A DNA stretch of 38,369 bases from Pseudomonadota bacterium (GCA_002747395.1 PDPE01000013.1:1-38369), one strand, 5' to 3'; counted from the first letter of the stretch, positions 1 to 10,529 are shown. Notes: generated by a model not told the origin, from the letters alone. A program made the numbers and translations.

Positions 1-40
1 TGAAAATTCGGCTTTCTTTGCGTTTCAACGAAATAATTTT

Positions 41-643
41 TTAAAAGTTCGTCGTTGAACTTAAAGCTGAAGATTTAATGGGATCATGCAAAGCTCTCAT
101 ACCTATAAATATGGCTACTGTCATCTGCCTGTCGAGGTGAGCTTTCTCTAACGTTTTTTTTGTATAGGTGAACAGACTATTCTTGTTGAAGAGTCCGGTC
201 TGACTGTCGTATTGACTTAAATACTGAACCTCTTTTTCTATGCGCTTCTGCCCGGACAGATCCACATCGACACAAAACATTTCCGGATTTTCTGTGCACC
301 GATTCAGCATTACATGGCTGGAGAATACGGGGACGCGTTTGCGTTCCTTATCAATCAGTTCAAGTTCTGCAGCAGGAATTTCAACGCCATCGCGTAACCA
401 GGCGCCATGCGCTTCTATAATATCTTCACGCATGGAGTCCGGAATGATGAGATCCTCAAGAAGATTGCCCATTGCTTCTTCTTCCGAGTATCCGTAAAGC
501 AGTTCACTCGACTTGTTCCAGTATACGACCCGGCGATCCTTGTCATATCCCTGAACCGATACATTGGGCAAGGCCGTCAGCAATTTTCTGAAATGATAAT
601 CATTTCGTAAAACCAAATCATCTTTTTCTGCTTGACCTGACAT
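41..643 (-). CDS. PAS domain protein with truncated/degenerate GGDEF start
   Basis: Predicted cytoplasmic sensor of about 200 residues. Residues ~20-130 look like a PAS fold (VVYWNKSSELLYGYSEEEA is typical of the PAS core), and ~147-160 (YDSQTGLFNKNSLF) is the classic linker that opens a GGDEF diguanylate cyclase domain. The protein stops some 25 residues later, before any GG[DE]EF active site, so as read it cannot make cyclic-di-GMP. I chose the ATG at 643 because GGAG stands 12 nt upstream; a TTG at 739 would add a hydrophobic stretch and is less likely. The stop sits in an A4/T6 homopolymer, and a neighbouring frame stays open to the window edge, so a frameshift or sequencing error is possible. 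PAS assignment is fairly sure; function is not. Confidence 0.6.
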   Translation of the reverse strand: MSGQAEKDDLVLRNDYHFRKLLTALPNVSVQGYDKDRRVVYWNKSSELLYGYSEEEAMGNLLEDLIIPDSMREDIIEAHGAWLRDGVEIPAAELELIDKERKRVPVFSSHVMLNRCTENPEMFCVDVDLSGQKRIEKEVQYLSQYDSQTGLFNKNSLFTYTKKTLEKAHLDRQMTVAIFIGMRALHDPIKSSALSSTTNF

Positions 644-809
644 GTCAGTCAACGATCTCCAAAGATACTCTGTGAAAGATACTCTATAAAAGACAGCCCA
701 TAATGAAAATAGAATAGAAGCTATTGACGACCTTATCAACCTGACTGCCTTGACTGCTCATCTTCCACCATGTAAATGGCCGGCTTTGTTAAACGGAATG
801 CGCATTACG

Positions 810-1862
810 TCACAATTCGCTCCAAACAGGTGATGGATTGACGACAATCTTGCCAACATGCCGGTTTGACTCCAGCAGGCGAAATGCCTCGGAATACTCG
901 ACAAGAGGAAATGTTCTGGCGATGCAGGGTGTCAGCCTGCCCTCCGTCAACCCTGACCTGATACAGTCCAGAGCGCGCTCAAGACAGGGTTTGTCTTCAA
1001 TAACCTTGTCCAGGGTAAATCCTTTCATGGTCAACAGCCTTTTCATCAACACACCGGCATGAACCTCCATAGGCCTGCGATCCAGCATACCTTGTATCAC
1101 GATACAGCCACCCCGTTTTGAACCCTGAACCAGATCCCGCATACCCGGCCCGGCTACGGCATCGAATACCAGATCCGTCCCCGTTCCACCTGTAATGGAT
1201 TTCACCTGATCCACATAATCACCGGATCTTGAGTTTATGACATGATCCGCTCCGTGAGAAAGCAGTTCCGGCAGTTTTTCGTCACTGGTAGAAGTGGCGA
1301 TAACAGTCGCGCCCAGCATTTTTGCCAATTGAATGGAGGCCACCCCCACCGAACTGGAGGCGGCAGTGATTGTCACCACCTGCCCTGCCTGCAGATTGCC
1401 GTCTGCCACCATTCCTCCCCAGGCGGTCAAATACTTCATCCATATCGCACCGGAAATGCCGTCATCAATCGAGTCCGGCACCTGAATCAGGTGCTCCACA
1501 TTGTAGACACCGTATTCTGACAGGGTTCCCTGGTTTATCGGGTCTACGGTCAGGGGAAGAAGCGCGACACGCTGGCCGACGGGCAAAGCGACACCATCGC
1601 CTGCCTTGTCAATTATCCCGGCACCTTCAAAGCCGATTCTGCAGTATTTTTGCTCTGTGGCAGATTGCCCGTTCATCTCGCCCGACACACTGAAGGTCGG
1701 CTTGATGAAATACCTGTTCTCCCGAAAAAGCGCATCTGCCCGATTAAGCCCGACCGATGTCAGCCTGATTCTTACCTGCCCCGGCCCTGGCTCGGGCAGC
1801 GGGAGGCTGACCAGTTTGAGGACTTCAAGAGGGCCTGTTTCTGTAAATACAACCGATTGCAT
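810..1862 (-). CDS. MDR-family (zinc-independent) NAD(P)-dependent oxidoreductase
   Basis: A 350-residue medium-chain dehydrogenase/reductase of the quinone-oxidoreductase-like type. The N-terminal GroES-like fold (VRIRLTSVGLNRADALFREN) lacks the catalytic zinc Cys/His set. A Rossmann fold begins near residue 160 (VTITAASSSVGVASIQLAK, with SSSVG replacing the usual GGxGG), and the end RLLESNRHVGKIVV is typical of the family. It probably reduces an enone, quinone or aldehyde with NAD(P)H; the substrate cannot be read from sequence. It is divergently oriented from the mesaconyl-CoA gene cluster across a 115-bp gap, so the two may share a control region, which is inference. The ATG at 1862 is the natural family start. 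Confidence 0.85.
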   Translation of the reverse strand: MQSVVFTETGPLEVLKLVSLPLPEPGPGQVRIRLTSVGLNRADALFRENRYFIKPTFSVSGEMNGQSATEQKYCRIGFEGAGIIDKAGDGVALPVGQRVALLPLTVDPINQGTLSEYGVYNVEHLIQVPDSIDDGISGAIWMKYLTAWGGMVADGNLQAGQVVTITAASSSVGVASIQLAKMLGATVIATSTSDEKLPELLSHGADHVINSRSGDYVDQVKSITGGTGTDLVFDAVAGPGMRDLVQGSKRGGCIVIQGMLDRRPMEVHAGVLMKRLLTMKGFTLDKVIEDKPCLERALDCIRSGLTEGRLTPCIARTFPLVEYSEAFRLLESNRHVGKIVVNPSPVWSEL

Positions 1863-1977
1863 AATGGGGTTCCCGAGGCAGATTTCCTGCCTGATGTAGA
1901 TTTATTAAAAGTGCTGGTTTATCCTTCTGTTCGCTCCTGGCAATAGAAACTGCAAATATAAACATTAGGACACAAAT

Positions 1978-3189
1978 ATGAAAGGCATTCTCTCTGGTAT
2001 GCGCGTTGTTGAAGCATCTGCTTTTGTTGCTGCTCCTTCAGGTGGTATGACCCTGGCACAGTTGGGTGCCGAAGTGATTCGAATCGATGCCATCGGTGGC
2101 GGACTCGATTACAAAAGATGGCCCGTAACGGAAAAAAATGAAAGCCTGTTCTGGGCCGGACTCAACAAATCGAAAAAGTCTGTCGCCATCAACTTTCGTG
2201 AGCCCGAAGGGTCTGAACTGGCGAAAGAGATTATCACCGCACCGGGCCCCGACTCAGGCATGTTGCTGACCAACTTCCCTCCCAAAGGATGGCTGTCTTT
2301 CGAAGAGCTGAAGGAAAAACGACCGGATTTGATTCAACTGACCATCCAGGGGGATCGACACGGCGGTTCGGCGGTTGACTATACAGTGAATCCTGCCATT
2401 GGCCTGCCTTTTCTGACTGGCCCGGAAGAAAGCAAAGACCCCAGCAACCACGTTTTACCCGCCTGGGATCTGGTCACCGGGCAAATGGCTGCACTTGGCC
2501 TGTTGGCGGCAGAACGACACCGAACACGTACTGGCGAAGGTCAGCATATCAAACTGGCACTGGCAGACGCCGCCATGGCCGTGCTCAGCCATCTGGGTTT
2601 TATTGCCGAAGCCACCCTGGGTGCTGAACGGCCACGCTATGGCAACTACCTGTACGGCGCATTCGGGCGGGACTTTTTGACTGCCGACGGTGAACGCGTC
2701 ATGGTCATCGGCCTCACCGGCAGGCAGTGGAAATCCCTCTGTGAAGCGACCGAAACCACTCAGGCCATGAAAGACCTGGCCATCGAACTCAATACCGACC
2801 TGTCTAAAGAAGGGAATCGCTTTGAAGCCAGAGAAGCTATCTCCGGGCTGATTGGCAACTGGATAAGCCGGAAAACCTACCAGGATGTTCAAGCCATATT
2901 TAACGCAAAGGGGGTTTGCTGGAGCCGCTATCAAACCGTGAAACAACTGGTTGATTCGGACCCGGAATGCTCCGCAGCAAATCCCATGTTCAATCCGATC
3001 GAACAACCTGCCATCGGCAGCTATCTTGCGGCGGGTGCGCCCTGGAATTTCTCTGCATTTGAACGGTCACCCGCACAACCTGCACCACAGCTGGGGGAAC
3101 ATACGGATGAAGTGCTGGCGGAAGTCATCGGACTGGATTCTGCCCAAATTGGCAAACTGCACGACCGGGGTATCATCGCGGGTGCCTGA
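1978..3189 (+). CDS. mct: 2-methylfumaryl-CoA isomerase (mesaconyl-CoA C1-C4 CoA transferase), CaiB/BaiF family
   Basis: A 403-residue family III CoA transferase. It resembles, as I recall it, the Chloroflexus mesaconyl-CoA C1-C4 transferase along its whole length: the start MKGILSGMRVVEASAFVAAP, GGGLDYKRWPVT, SLFWAGLNKSKKSVAI, YTVNPAIGLPF, VLPAWDLVTGQMAALGLLAAERHR, GNYLYGAFGRDF and LGEHTDEVLAEV. That enzyme moves CoA within the molecule from the C1 to the C4 carboxyl of mesaconate. Asp197 (in KLALADAA) sits where the family has its catalytic aspartate. AGGA lies 7 nt before the ATG. First gene of a plus-strand run with meh and a citramalyl-CoA lyase, which supports the specific rather than the generic call. 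No frameshift or lost residue is seen. Confidence 0.9.
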   Translation: MKGILSGMRVVEASAFVAAPSGGMTLAQLGAEVIRIDAIGGGLDYKRWPVTEKNESLFWAGLNKSKKSVAINFREPEGSELAKEIITAPGPDSGMLLTNFPPKGWLSFEELKEKRPDLIQLTIQGDRHGGSAVDYTVNPAIGLPFLTGPEESKDPSNHVLPAWDLVTGQMAALGLLAAERHRTRTGEGQHIKLALADAAMAVLSHLGFIAEATLGAERPRYGNYLYGAFGRDFLTADGERVMVIGLTGRQWKSLCEATETTQAMKDLAIELNTDLSKEGNRFEAREAISGLIGNWISRKTYQDVQAIFNAKGVCWSRYQTVKQLVDSDPECSAANPMFNPIEQPAIGSYLAAGAPWNFSAFERSPAQPAPQLGEHTDEVLAEVIGLDSAQIGKLHDRGIIAGA

Positions 3190-3218
3190 CCGATACAGAA
3201 ACGGCTGACAGCCAAACA

Positions 3219-3240
3219 GCCGGCACCTCGCTGTGCCGGC
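3219..3240 (+). other. Perfect 8-bp stem-loop between mct and meh
   Basis: GCCGGCAC and GTGCCGGC pair perfectly around a six-base loop, 30 bp after the mct stop. No T-run follows, so it is not a standard terminator; it may stabilise the upstream transcript or attenuate the operon. The structure is read directly; its role is inferred. Confidence 0.45.
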
Positions 3241-3242
3241 AA

Positions 3243-3296
3243 AACCGGATAACTGTTAAAAAGCCGAATAACTGAAAAAAACCGAATAACCGAAAG
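3243..3296 (+). repeat. Three tandem 18-bp imperfect repeats upstream of meh
   Basis: Copies start at 3243, 3261 and 3279 with an exact 18-bp period. They share the core CCGRATAACYG followed by an A-rich tail. The last copy ends directly before the AGAGGA ribosome-binding site of meh, so the repeats form most of the leader between mct and meh. Confidence 0.8.
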
Positions 3297-3308
3297 AGGA
3301 ACAAACCC

Positions 3309-4157
3309 ATGCCAGAAATCGACCTGGATCATTTGAAAACCTGGGAAGGCAATCAGGAAACACAGGAAGACGATATCACCCTGTTCCCGGCTCGTGCGCT
3401 GGCCGCGGCCCTGGATCACGACAGACTTCCCGAAAAAGGCGATGAACTCCCCACCTTCTGGGAATGGCTTTACTTTTTGCCCACACCCAAAGCATCCGCA
3501 ACCGGGGCAGACGGTCACCCGTCAAAAGGCGGCTTTTTACCCCCTGTTCCCCTGCCCAGAAGAATGTGGGCGGCAGGAGAGGCGGAGATTCACAAGCCGT
3601 TGATTATCGGAGAACCTGCATCACGCACATCCACCATTCTTTCGGTTGATCTGAAACAGGGAAGCACGGGCACCCTGGTTTTTGTCAACGTAAAACATGA
3701 CATTTCCCAGAAGGGCAGCCTGTGCATAAGCCAGATACAGAATATTGTTTATCGGGAACAACCCGCTGAAGCGGCGCCGCTGCCCAGGGGAAAGGAACCA
3801 TCTGTTTCGCCTCTGTGGAGCAAAACCATCAAGGCAGACCCGGTACTGTTATTCCGTTTTTCCGCACTCACCTACAACGGGCACCGTATCCACTATGATC
3901 GCCCCTACTCCACCGACGAGGAGCTGTACCCGGCCCTGGTGGTGCATGGCCCCTTGCTGGTAACCCTTTTGCTCGATCTGAAACAGTCCCGGGCACCAGA
4001 CCAGACCATAAGGAAATTTACATTCAGGGCACTCAGACCCACCTTCGATGTCAACCCCTTTCAGGTGCAGGGCGTGCTGGAAGGAAAAAATCTGCAACTC
4101 TGGTCTGTGGATAACGAAAATGCACTCTGCATGAAACTGGATGCTGAAATTGCGTAG
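3309..4157 (+). CDS. meh: Mesaconyl-C4-CoA hydratase (HTD2/MaoC-type hotdog dehydratase)
   Basis: A 282-residue double-hotdog hydratase. The N-terminal half resembles the FAS1-like dehydratase domain (TFWEWLYFLP, FLPPVPLPRRMWAAGE). The C-terminal half carries the active-site motif YNGHRIHYDRPY at 189-200 followed by ALVVHGPLL, the signature of 3-methylfumaryl-CoA (mesaconyl-C4-CoA) and itaconyl-CoA hydratases. The expected reaction is hydration of mesaconyl-C4-CoA to (S)-citramalyl-CoA, the step after mct and before the lyase that follows 47 bp downstream. AGAGGA stands 8 nt before the ATG. A relative acting on itaconyl-CoA (Ich) would look similar; the neighbouring mct rather than an itaconate CoA-transferase favours the mesaconyl substrate. 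Confidence 0.85.
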   Translation: MPEIDLDHLKTWEGNQETQEDDITLFPARALAAALDHDRLPEKGDELPTFWEWLYFLPTPKASATGADGHPSKGGFLPPVPLPRRMWAAGEAEIHKPLIIGEPASRTSTILSVDLKQGSTGTLVFVNVKHDISQKGSLCISQIQNIVYREQPAEAAPLPRGKEPSVSPLWSKTIKADPVLLFRFSALTYNGHRIHYDRPYSTDEELYPALVVHGPLLVTLLLDLKQSRAPDQTIRKFTFRALRPTFDVNPFQVQGVLEGKNLQLWSVDNENALCMKLDAEIA

Positions 4158-4204
4158 AGATCGAAAACAGACATTGAAAATTGCATAACAGTTGAGAACA
4201 AGCC

Positions 4205-5098
4205 ATGACAAACACCAACGCATACCCCGGATGGCGATCTCTTTTGTTCATTCCGGTACATATCGACAAATTCGTTGACAAGGCGCACACACGCGGTGCT
4301 GATGCCTATATTCTTGACCTGGAAGACAGCGTTCCTCTTGCGGAAAAGGAGATTGGCAGACAAAAGGTCAAAGAAGCGGCAAAAAAGGTATCCGTGGACG
4401 GAGCTTCGGCACTGGTCAGAATCAACCTGGAACTGGAAATGGCACTGCTGGATATCGAGGCTTCGATTGACCCGAACGTCGCCGCGATTGTCGTACCCAA
4501 AGTAGAAAACACCGGGCAAATCAGTGCCATTGCCGGTGCGATAGACCGTCAGGAACAAAAACTCGGGATGGAGACAGGGCACACCAAACTGATCGCCATG
4601 ATCGAGTCGGTGGAAGCACTGCCTCACCTGGACAACATTGCCCTGTCCCACCCCAGGGTCATCGCAATGACCCTGGGTTCGGAAGATTTCTCTGCCTCTG
4701 CCGGCATGTCACCCATCCCCGCCACCCTTCAGCAACCGAACCAGATGGTTGTTTTTGCCTGCAGGCGAGCCGGAATCGAGCCTCTTGGATTTCCAGGTTC
4801 CATTGCCGACTACAGCGATTTGAACCGGTTTGAGGCGACGATCGAGTTGGCAAAACAGATGGGTTTCACAGGCGCACTCTGCATCCACCCGGTTCAGGCC
4901 AGGGTACTCAATGAAAAACTGACACCATCCGAACAGGAAGTCAGCCATGCCCGGGGGCTGATTGAAGCCTTCGACCAGGGCATGGCAGAGGGTAGGGGAG
5001 CCGTTGAATATGGCGGGAAAATGATTGATTTGCCCGTGGTGATCAGTGCCAGAAAACTGGTCGCACGCTATGAGCATCTGCAAAAAAATGCCAAATAG
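4205..5098 (+). CDS. CoA ester lyase of the CitE/HpcH family, probable (S)-citramalyl-CoA lyase
   Basis: A 297-residue TIM-barrel CoA lyase. Visible motifs are SLLFIPVH near the N-terminus, the metal-binding DLEDSVP at 38-44, substrate arginine in VRINL, the metal glutamate in MIESVEAL, GSEDFSA, and CIHPVQ near the end. Family members cleave (S)-citramalyl-CoA, (S)-malyl-CoA or citryl-CoA. Behind mct and meh the natural reaction is citramalyl-CoA to acetyl-CoA plus pyruvate, as done by Mcl or Ccl. Length and gene context fit a stand-alone enzyme; there are no citrate-lyase partner genes (citD, citF) here. I leave the symbol open because mcl and ccl cannot be told apart by eye. Confidence 0.85.
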   Translation: MTNTNAYPGWRSLLFIPVHIDKFVDKAHTRGADAYILDLEDSVPLAEKEIGRQKVKEAAKKVSVDGASALVRINLELEMALLDIEASIDPNVAAIVVPKVENTGQISAIAGAIDRQEQKLGMETGHTKLIAMIESVEALPHLDNIALSHPRVIAMTLGSEDFSASAGMSPIPATLQQPNQMVVFACRRAGIEPLGFPGSIADYSDLNRFEATIELAKQMGFTGALCIHPVQARVLNEKLTPSEQEVSHARGLIEAFDQGMAEGRGAVEYGGKMIDLPVVISARKLVARYEHLQKNAK

Positions 5099-5543
5099 CA
5101 ACCCGAATCAGGGTGACGGCAACAAGCCCATCCCGGCACATTACCAATCCCGCTTTCTCAGAGAGATGTTTTCTGTCTCGATGACTGAAACAGAGTCAGG
5201 AATAGTTGCCCGGGTCAGGTTTGATACCCGCCATGAAGGCCCGCCGGGACACGCGCATGGCGGCAGCATTGCAACTGTACTGGATGAAACAATGGGAACA
5301 CTCGCCTTTATACACGGCCACAAGGTGCTGGCTGCCCGTCTGGAAGTAAAGTATCGAAAGCCGGTTCCGCTCAATGAACCGCTGCTTGCCGTATGCACCA
5401 TTACTTCCAGGAACAGACGGAAAATCACCGCCCATGCCGAGCTGAAAAGGGCAAGCGGACTGGTTCTGGTAGAATCATCGGGGCTTTTTATTGATATTGA
5501 AGGTCGTTTCGATACCCTGGCCAACGAGATATCCCGGGCCTGA
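5088..5543 (+). CDS. PaaI-type hotdog thioesterase
   Basis: A 151-residue single hotdog domain with the PaaI-like signature GHAHGGSIATVLDETMG, followed by LEVKYRKPVPLNEPL. Such enzymes hydrolyse acyl-CoA thioesters as homotetramers in the cytoplasm. The ATG at 5088 makes it overlap the lyase gene by 11 nt; earlier in-frame starts (ATG 5070, GTG 5046) are possible and the upstream ribosome-binding site is weak for all. Coupling to the lyase suggests it releases CoA from dead-end or excess C4/C5 CoA esters of the pathway, which is inference. Nothing is missing in the domain. Confidence 0.8.
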   Translation: MPNSNPNQGDGNKPIPAHYQSRFLREMFSVSMTETESGIVARVRFDTRHEGPPGHAHGGSIATVLDETMGTLAFIHGHKVLAARLEVKYRKPVPLNEPLLAVCTITSRNRRKITAHAELKRASGLVLVESSGLFIDIEGRFDTLANEISRA

Positions 5544-5714
5544 CCTGTCCGGCCTGATATGGCTTTCACAGTTTAAAACCAAAAAGCCCGATCAGGCACA
5601 ACGCCCGGTCAAACATAACAGGAATGCAATACGGGCCTGCAGGATTGATATTTGATACACTGAAACCGGTCAATACACAAAAACTTTCCTTTACACACCC
5701 GGGATGATGCCCCA

Positions 5715-7217
5715 ATGGGAAAACACATAAAGAGCAGCAAGTTCAGTCAGAACGACTATATCGCATTTTCAAAAAAAGTGAGGGACGAACTGGACGTTCT
5801 GCGACAGGTAATCGCACTGCCCGGTTTTGGTGAAAGCCCGACAAGCATCGGGGCTGAACTGGAATTTTATATTGTTGATCAACAGGGACATACCCTGCGT
5901 ATCAACGATACGCTGTGCAAGGAAATCAACCACCCCCAACTGCAGCCGGAATTGAACAGGTTCAACATTGAATACAACCTGGCCCCCCAACCCATTGCAG
6001 GAAAACCCCTTACAGCAATGGAAAATGAAATTTCCCGGATATGGAAAACACTCAACATCGAGGCAGGCAAACACGGCGGCGAGGTGGTTCCGATCGGTAT
6101 ACTGCCCACCCTGAAACGAACCGACTTCGGAACGGAGTCAATGACCGACATTCCAAGGTATCACGCATTGTCCGACGGGCTTCGGGCCATGCGAGGCTCC
6201 CCCTTTGAAATTGCCATACAGGGCGAAGACACTTTAAGCCTGACTGCCGAAGACGTGACTCTGGAGGGAGCCAATACGTCGTTTCAGTTTCACTGGAAAA
6301 TGCCTCCCGAACAGTTTGTCGATGCCTTTAACGCCACTCAGTTAATTACACCCGTAGTCACTGCCATCAGCGCCAATTCTCCCTTTTTACTACACCATTC
6401 ACTGTGGGAGGAAACCCGTATCGCACTGTTCAAGCAGTCTATTGATGTAAGGGTCTTTGATCTGAACAGCTCGGCACCTTGTTTCTGGAGAGAGCCGGCC
6501 CGCGTAGACTATGGTCAGGGCTGGCTGAGAAAGTCACCCATCGAGCTGTTCGAGCACGCAGTGTTACTTCACCCGCCCCTGCTTCCCATTGTCGAGGAAG
6601 AGGACTCCAGGCAGCTGGTCACCCAGGGCATAGTTCCTGAACTGAAAAACCTCAGACTTCACCACGGCACCACCTGGGCCTGGAACCGGGCAGTTTACGA
6701 CCATAGCGGAAGCGGCCACTTGCGCATTGAACTCCGCTTCCTTCCTGCCGGCCCGACACTGCAGGATATGCTGGCATCTGCCACATTCGCCATAGGCTGC
6801 GCCATGGCCGTCATGCCGGATATCGAGCCTGTGATATCCGGTTTGCCATTTAAATACGCCAAACGCAATTTTTACGAAGCCGCCCGATATGGCAATGCAG
6901 CCAATTTGGTATGGCCCACACACAATCAGACAATGCTCACCCAACAACCCGTCATCGATATTGCCAAAGCGCTGCTTCCGAGAGCGACCGAAGCCTTGAT
7001 CAAGGCCGGAATTGACCATGACGAAGTTGTCACGCGTATGGAAAATATCAAGAACCGACTGGAAGCCGATATCACCGGAGCCAGTTGGCAACGAACGCTG
7101 GTTCGCAAACTGCAGGCAAACTGCAATCGACAAGAGGCGTGCCAGGAAATGTTTAACCTGTACCGAAAAAACCAAAGAACAAAAGCCGGTATTGCTGACT
7201 GGAGTACACAGATATGA
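5715..7217 (+). CDS. Glutamate-cysteine ligase-like (GCS2 family) carboxylate-amine ligase
   Basis: A 500-residue protein of the glutamine-synthetase-like GCS2 superfamily. GAELEFYIVD near residue 44 matches the metal-binding GxExE strand of the fold; FNIEYNLAPQPI, TSFQFHWKM, SANSPFLL and GHLRIELRFLPAGPTLQD are further family-type segments. The family joins the side-chain carboxyl of glutamate, or a related acid, to an amine at the cost of ATP. It is longer than YbdK-type members (about 370 residues). Its stop codon overlaps the start of the next gene (ATGA), so the two are translationally coupled. The amine substrate is unknown. A role in ordinary glutathione synthesis is possible but does not explain the coupled hydrolase. 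Confidence 0.75.
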   Translation: MGKHIKSSKFSQNDYIAFSKKVRDELDVLRQVIALPGFGESPTSIGAELEFYIVDQQGHTLRINDTLCKEINHPQLQPELNRFNIEYNLAPQPIAGKPLTAMENEISRIWKTLNIEAGKHGGEVVPIGILPTLKRTDFGTESMTDIPRYHALSDGLRAMRGSPFEIAIQGEDTLSLTAEDVTLEGANTSFQFHWKMPPEQFVDAFNATQLITPVVTAISANSPFLLHHSLWEETRIALFKQSIDVRVFDLNSSAPCFWREPARVDYGQGWLRKSPIELFEHAVLLHPPLLPIVEEEDSRQLVTQGIVPELKNLRLHHGTTWAWNRAVYDHSGSGHLRIELRFLPAGPTLQDMLASATFAIGCAMAVMPDIEPVISGLPFKYAKRNFYEAARYGNAANLVWPTHNQTMLTQQPVIDIAKALLPRATEALIKAGIDHDEVVTRMENIKNRLEADITGASWQRTLVRKLQANCNRQEACQEMFNLYRKNQRTKAGIADWSTQI

Positions 7218-8308
7218 AACTGGAAAATCGACACATTCGCCTGTGGGAACACCCAAAACCATCTGAACTCGGCAATTCGGTTGAAGCGTTTTTAAAGGAA
7301 TTGGGTCAACCTGCCCTGATCACCATTCCGGGCAGGAACCCGAACGTCACTCGCGCAATTTCAACACTATTACACGGGAATGAACCCTCCGGGCTGAAAG
7401 CGGTCTATCGCTGGCTGAAGCAGGGCAGCCAGCCCGCTGTCAATATCATTTGCTTTATCTGCTCGATAAAAACAGCACAACGACCACCCGGCTTCTTCTA
7501 TCGACATTTGCCCGACATGAGCGACCCGAACCGATGCTTCTCACCCGCTCGCCTGACACAGGCGGACAAGGATGAAGCGGGACTGGTTGCTGCCGAATTT
7601 GTTGACATACTGGACTTCTACAAACCTGAATGTGTCATTGATATTCACAACACCTCCGGCAAAGGCCCTGATTTTGCGGTCAGCATTACCGCCGATCGGG
7701 CCAATATGGAAATTGGAGCACTGTTTACCAGCAGAATGATTATTACCGATCTGCGATTGGGTGCGCTGATGGAGTTAAGCTCGGTTCGCATGCCGGTCGT
7801 GACCATCGAATGTGGCGGTTCGGAACAGGAAGAATCGACAGAAATGGCATTCCGCGGGCTGGAAAGATATGTTGGAATGGAGTCATTTTTGTCAGACTCT
7901 TCGTCTGCCGACCATGACAATGATCGCCCTCTTTACCACTCAAAATTCGAGACGCTGCATAACCCCATAAGAGTGGAACTGACCCCGGAAGCCACGATTG
8001 AATACCACGATCAAAATCACCCTGAAGTTGACGTCACTCTGTTATCGACGATTGAAAATGACAACTTTGGCATTATCAAACCCGATGACTCTCTCGGCTG
8101 GTTGAATGGTGAACTGAAACAGACGCTAAAAGCCGTAAACAGTCGAGGCGACAATATTATCGAGCATGTTCTCACTGTAAAAGACGGACAACTTTACCCC
8201 GCCAGGCCGATCAAAATGTTCATGGCAACCACCAACCCGGCCATCGCAAAATCGGATTGTCTGTTCTATATCGTCAATAATGATGGCAAGGAGTTTTTGC
8301 GCGACTAG
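7214..8308 (+). CDS. Succinylglutamate desuccinylase/aspartoacylase-family Zn hydrolase
   Basis: A 364-residue M14-like amidohydrolase. The zinc ligands are visible: LLHGNEPSGL (H and E of HGNE), VIDIHNTSGKG (third ligand), and VTIECGGSEQEE carries the catalytic glutamate. AstE and aspartoacylase remove an acyl group from an amino acid with this site. The gene overlaps the GCS2-like ligase by 4 nt. A C-terminal beta-rich region (residues ~250-364) follows the catalytic domain, as in other family members. The usual AstE partners of arginine succinyltransferase catabolism (astCADB) are absent, so a role with the ligase is more likely than arginine breakdown. Substrate unknown. Confidence 0.8.
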   Translation: MKLENRHIRLWEHPKPSELGNSVEAFLKELGQPALITIPGRNPNVTRAISTLLHGNEPSGLKAVYRWLKQGSQPAVNIICFICSIKTAQRPPGFFYRHLPDMSDPNRCFSPARLTQADKDEAGLVAAEFVDILDFYKPECVIDIHNTSGKGPDFAVSITADRANMEIGALFTSRMIITDLRLGALMELSSVRMPVVTIECGGSEQEESTEMAFRGLERYVGMESFLSDSSSADHDNDRPLYHSKFETLHNPIRVELTPEATIEYHDQNHPEVDVTLLSTIENDNFGIIKPDDSLGWLNGELKQTLKAVNSRGDNIIEHVLTVKDGQLYPARPIKMFMATTNPAIAKSDCLFYIVNNDGKEFLRD

Positions 8309-8354
8309 CTCTGACACCAACCGTAACAAAAATGGCAGTAATGCCAACCGCCAA

Positions 8355-8384
8355 GACAGTAACCACACTGTCTATGGGGTTTTT
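8355..8384 (+). terminator. Possible terminator after the GCS2-AstE pair
   Basis: GACAGT and ACTGTC pair around AACCAC, then TATGGGG and a run of T follow, 46 bp after the stop. The stem is only six pairs, so the call is weak. Confidence 0.35.
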
Positions 8385-8425
8385 AAAACTCTAGAATCTA
8401 CCCGTCCAAACTGACTATACCGATA

Positions 8426-10529
<2,104 letters not shown>

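Noticed and set aside
3219..3240. Hairpin after mct as operon terminator
   Set aside because: No T-run follows and meh, the next pathway enzyme, lies just downstream on the same strand.
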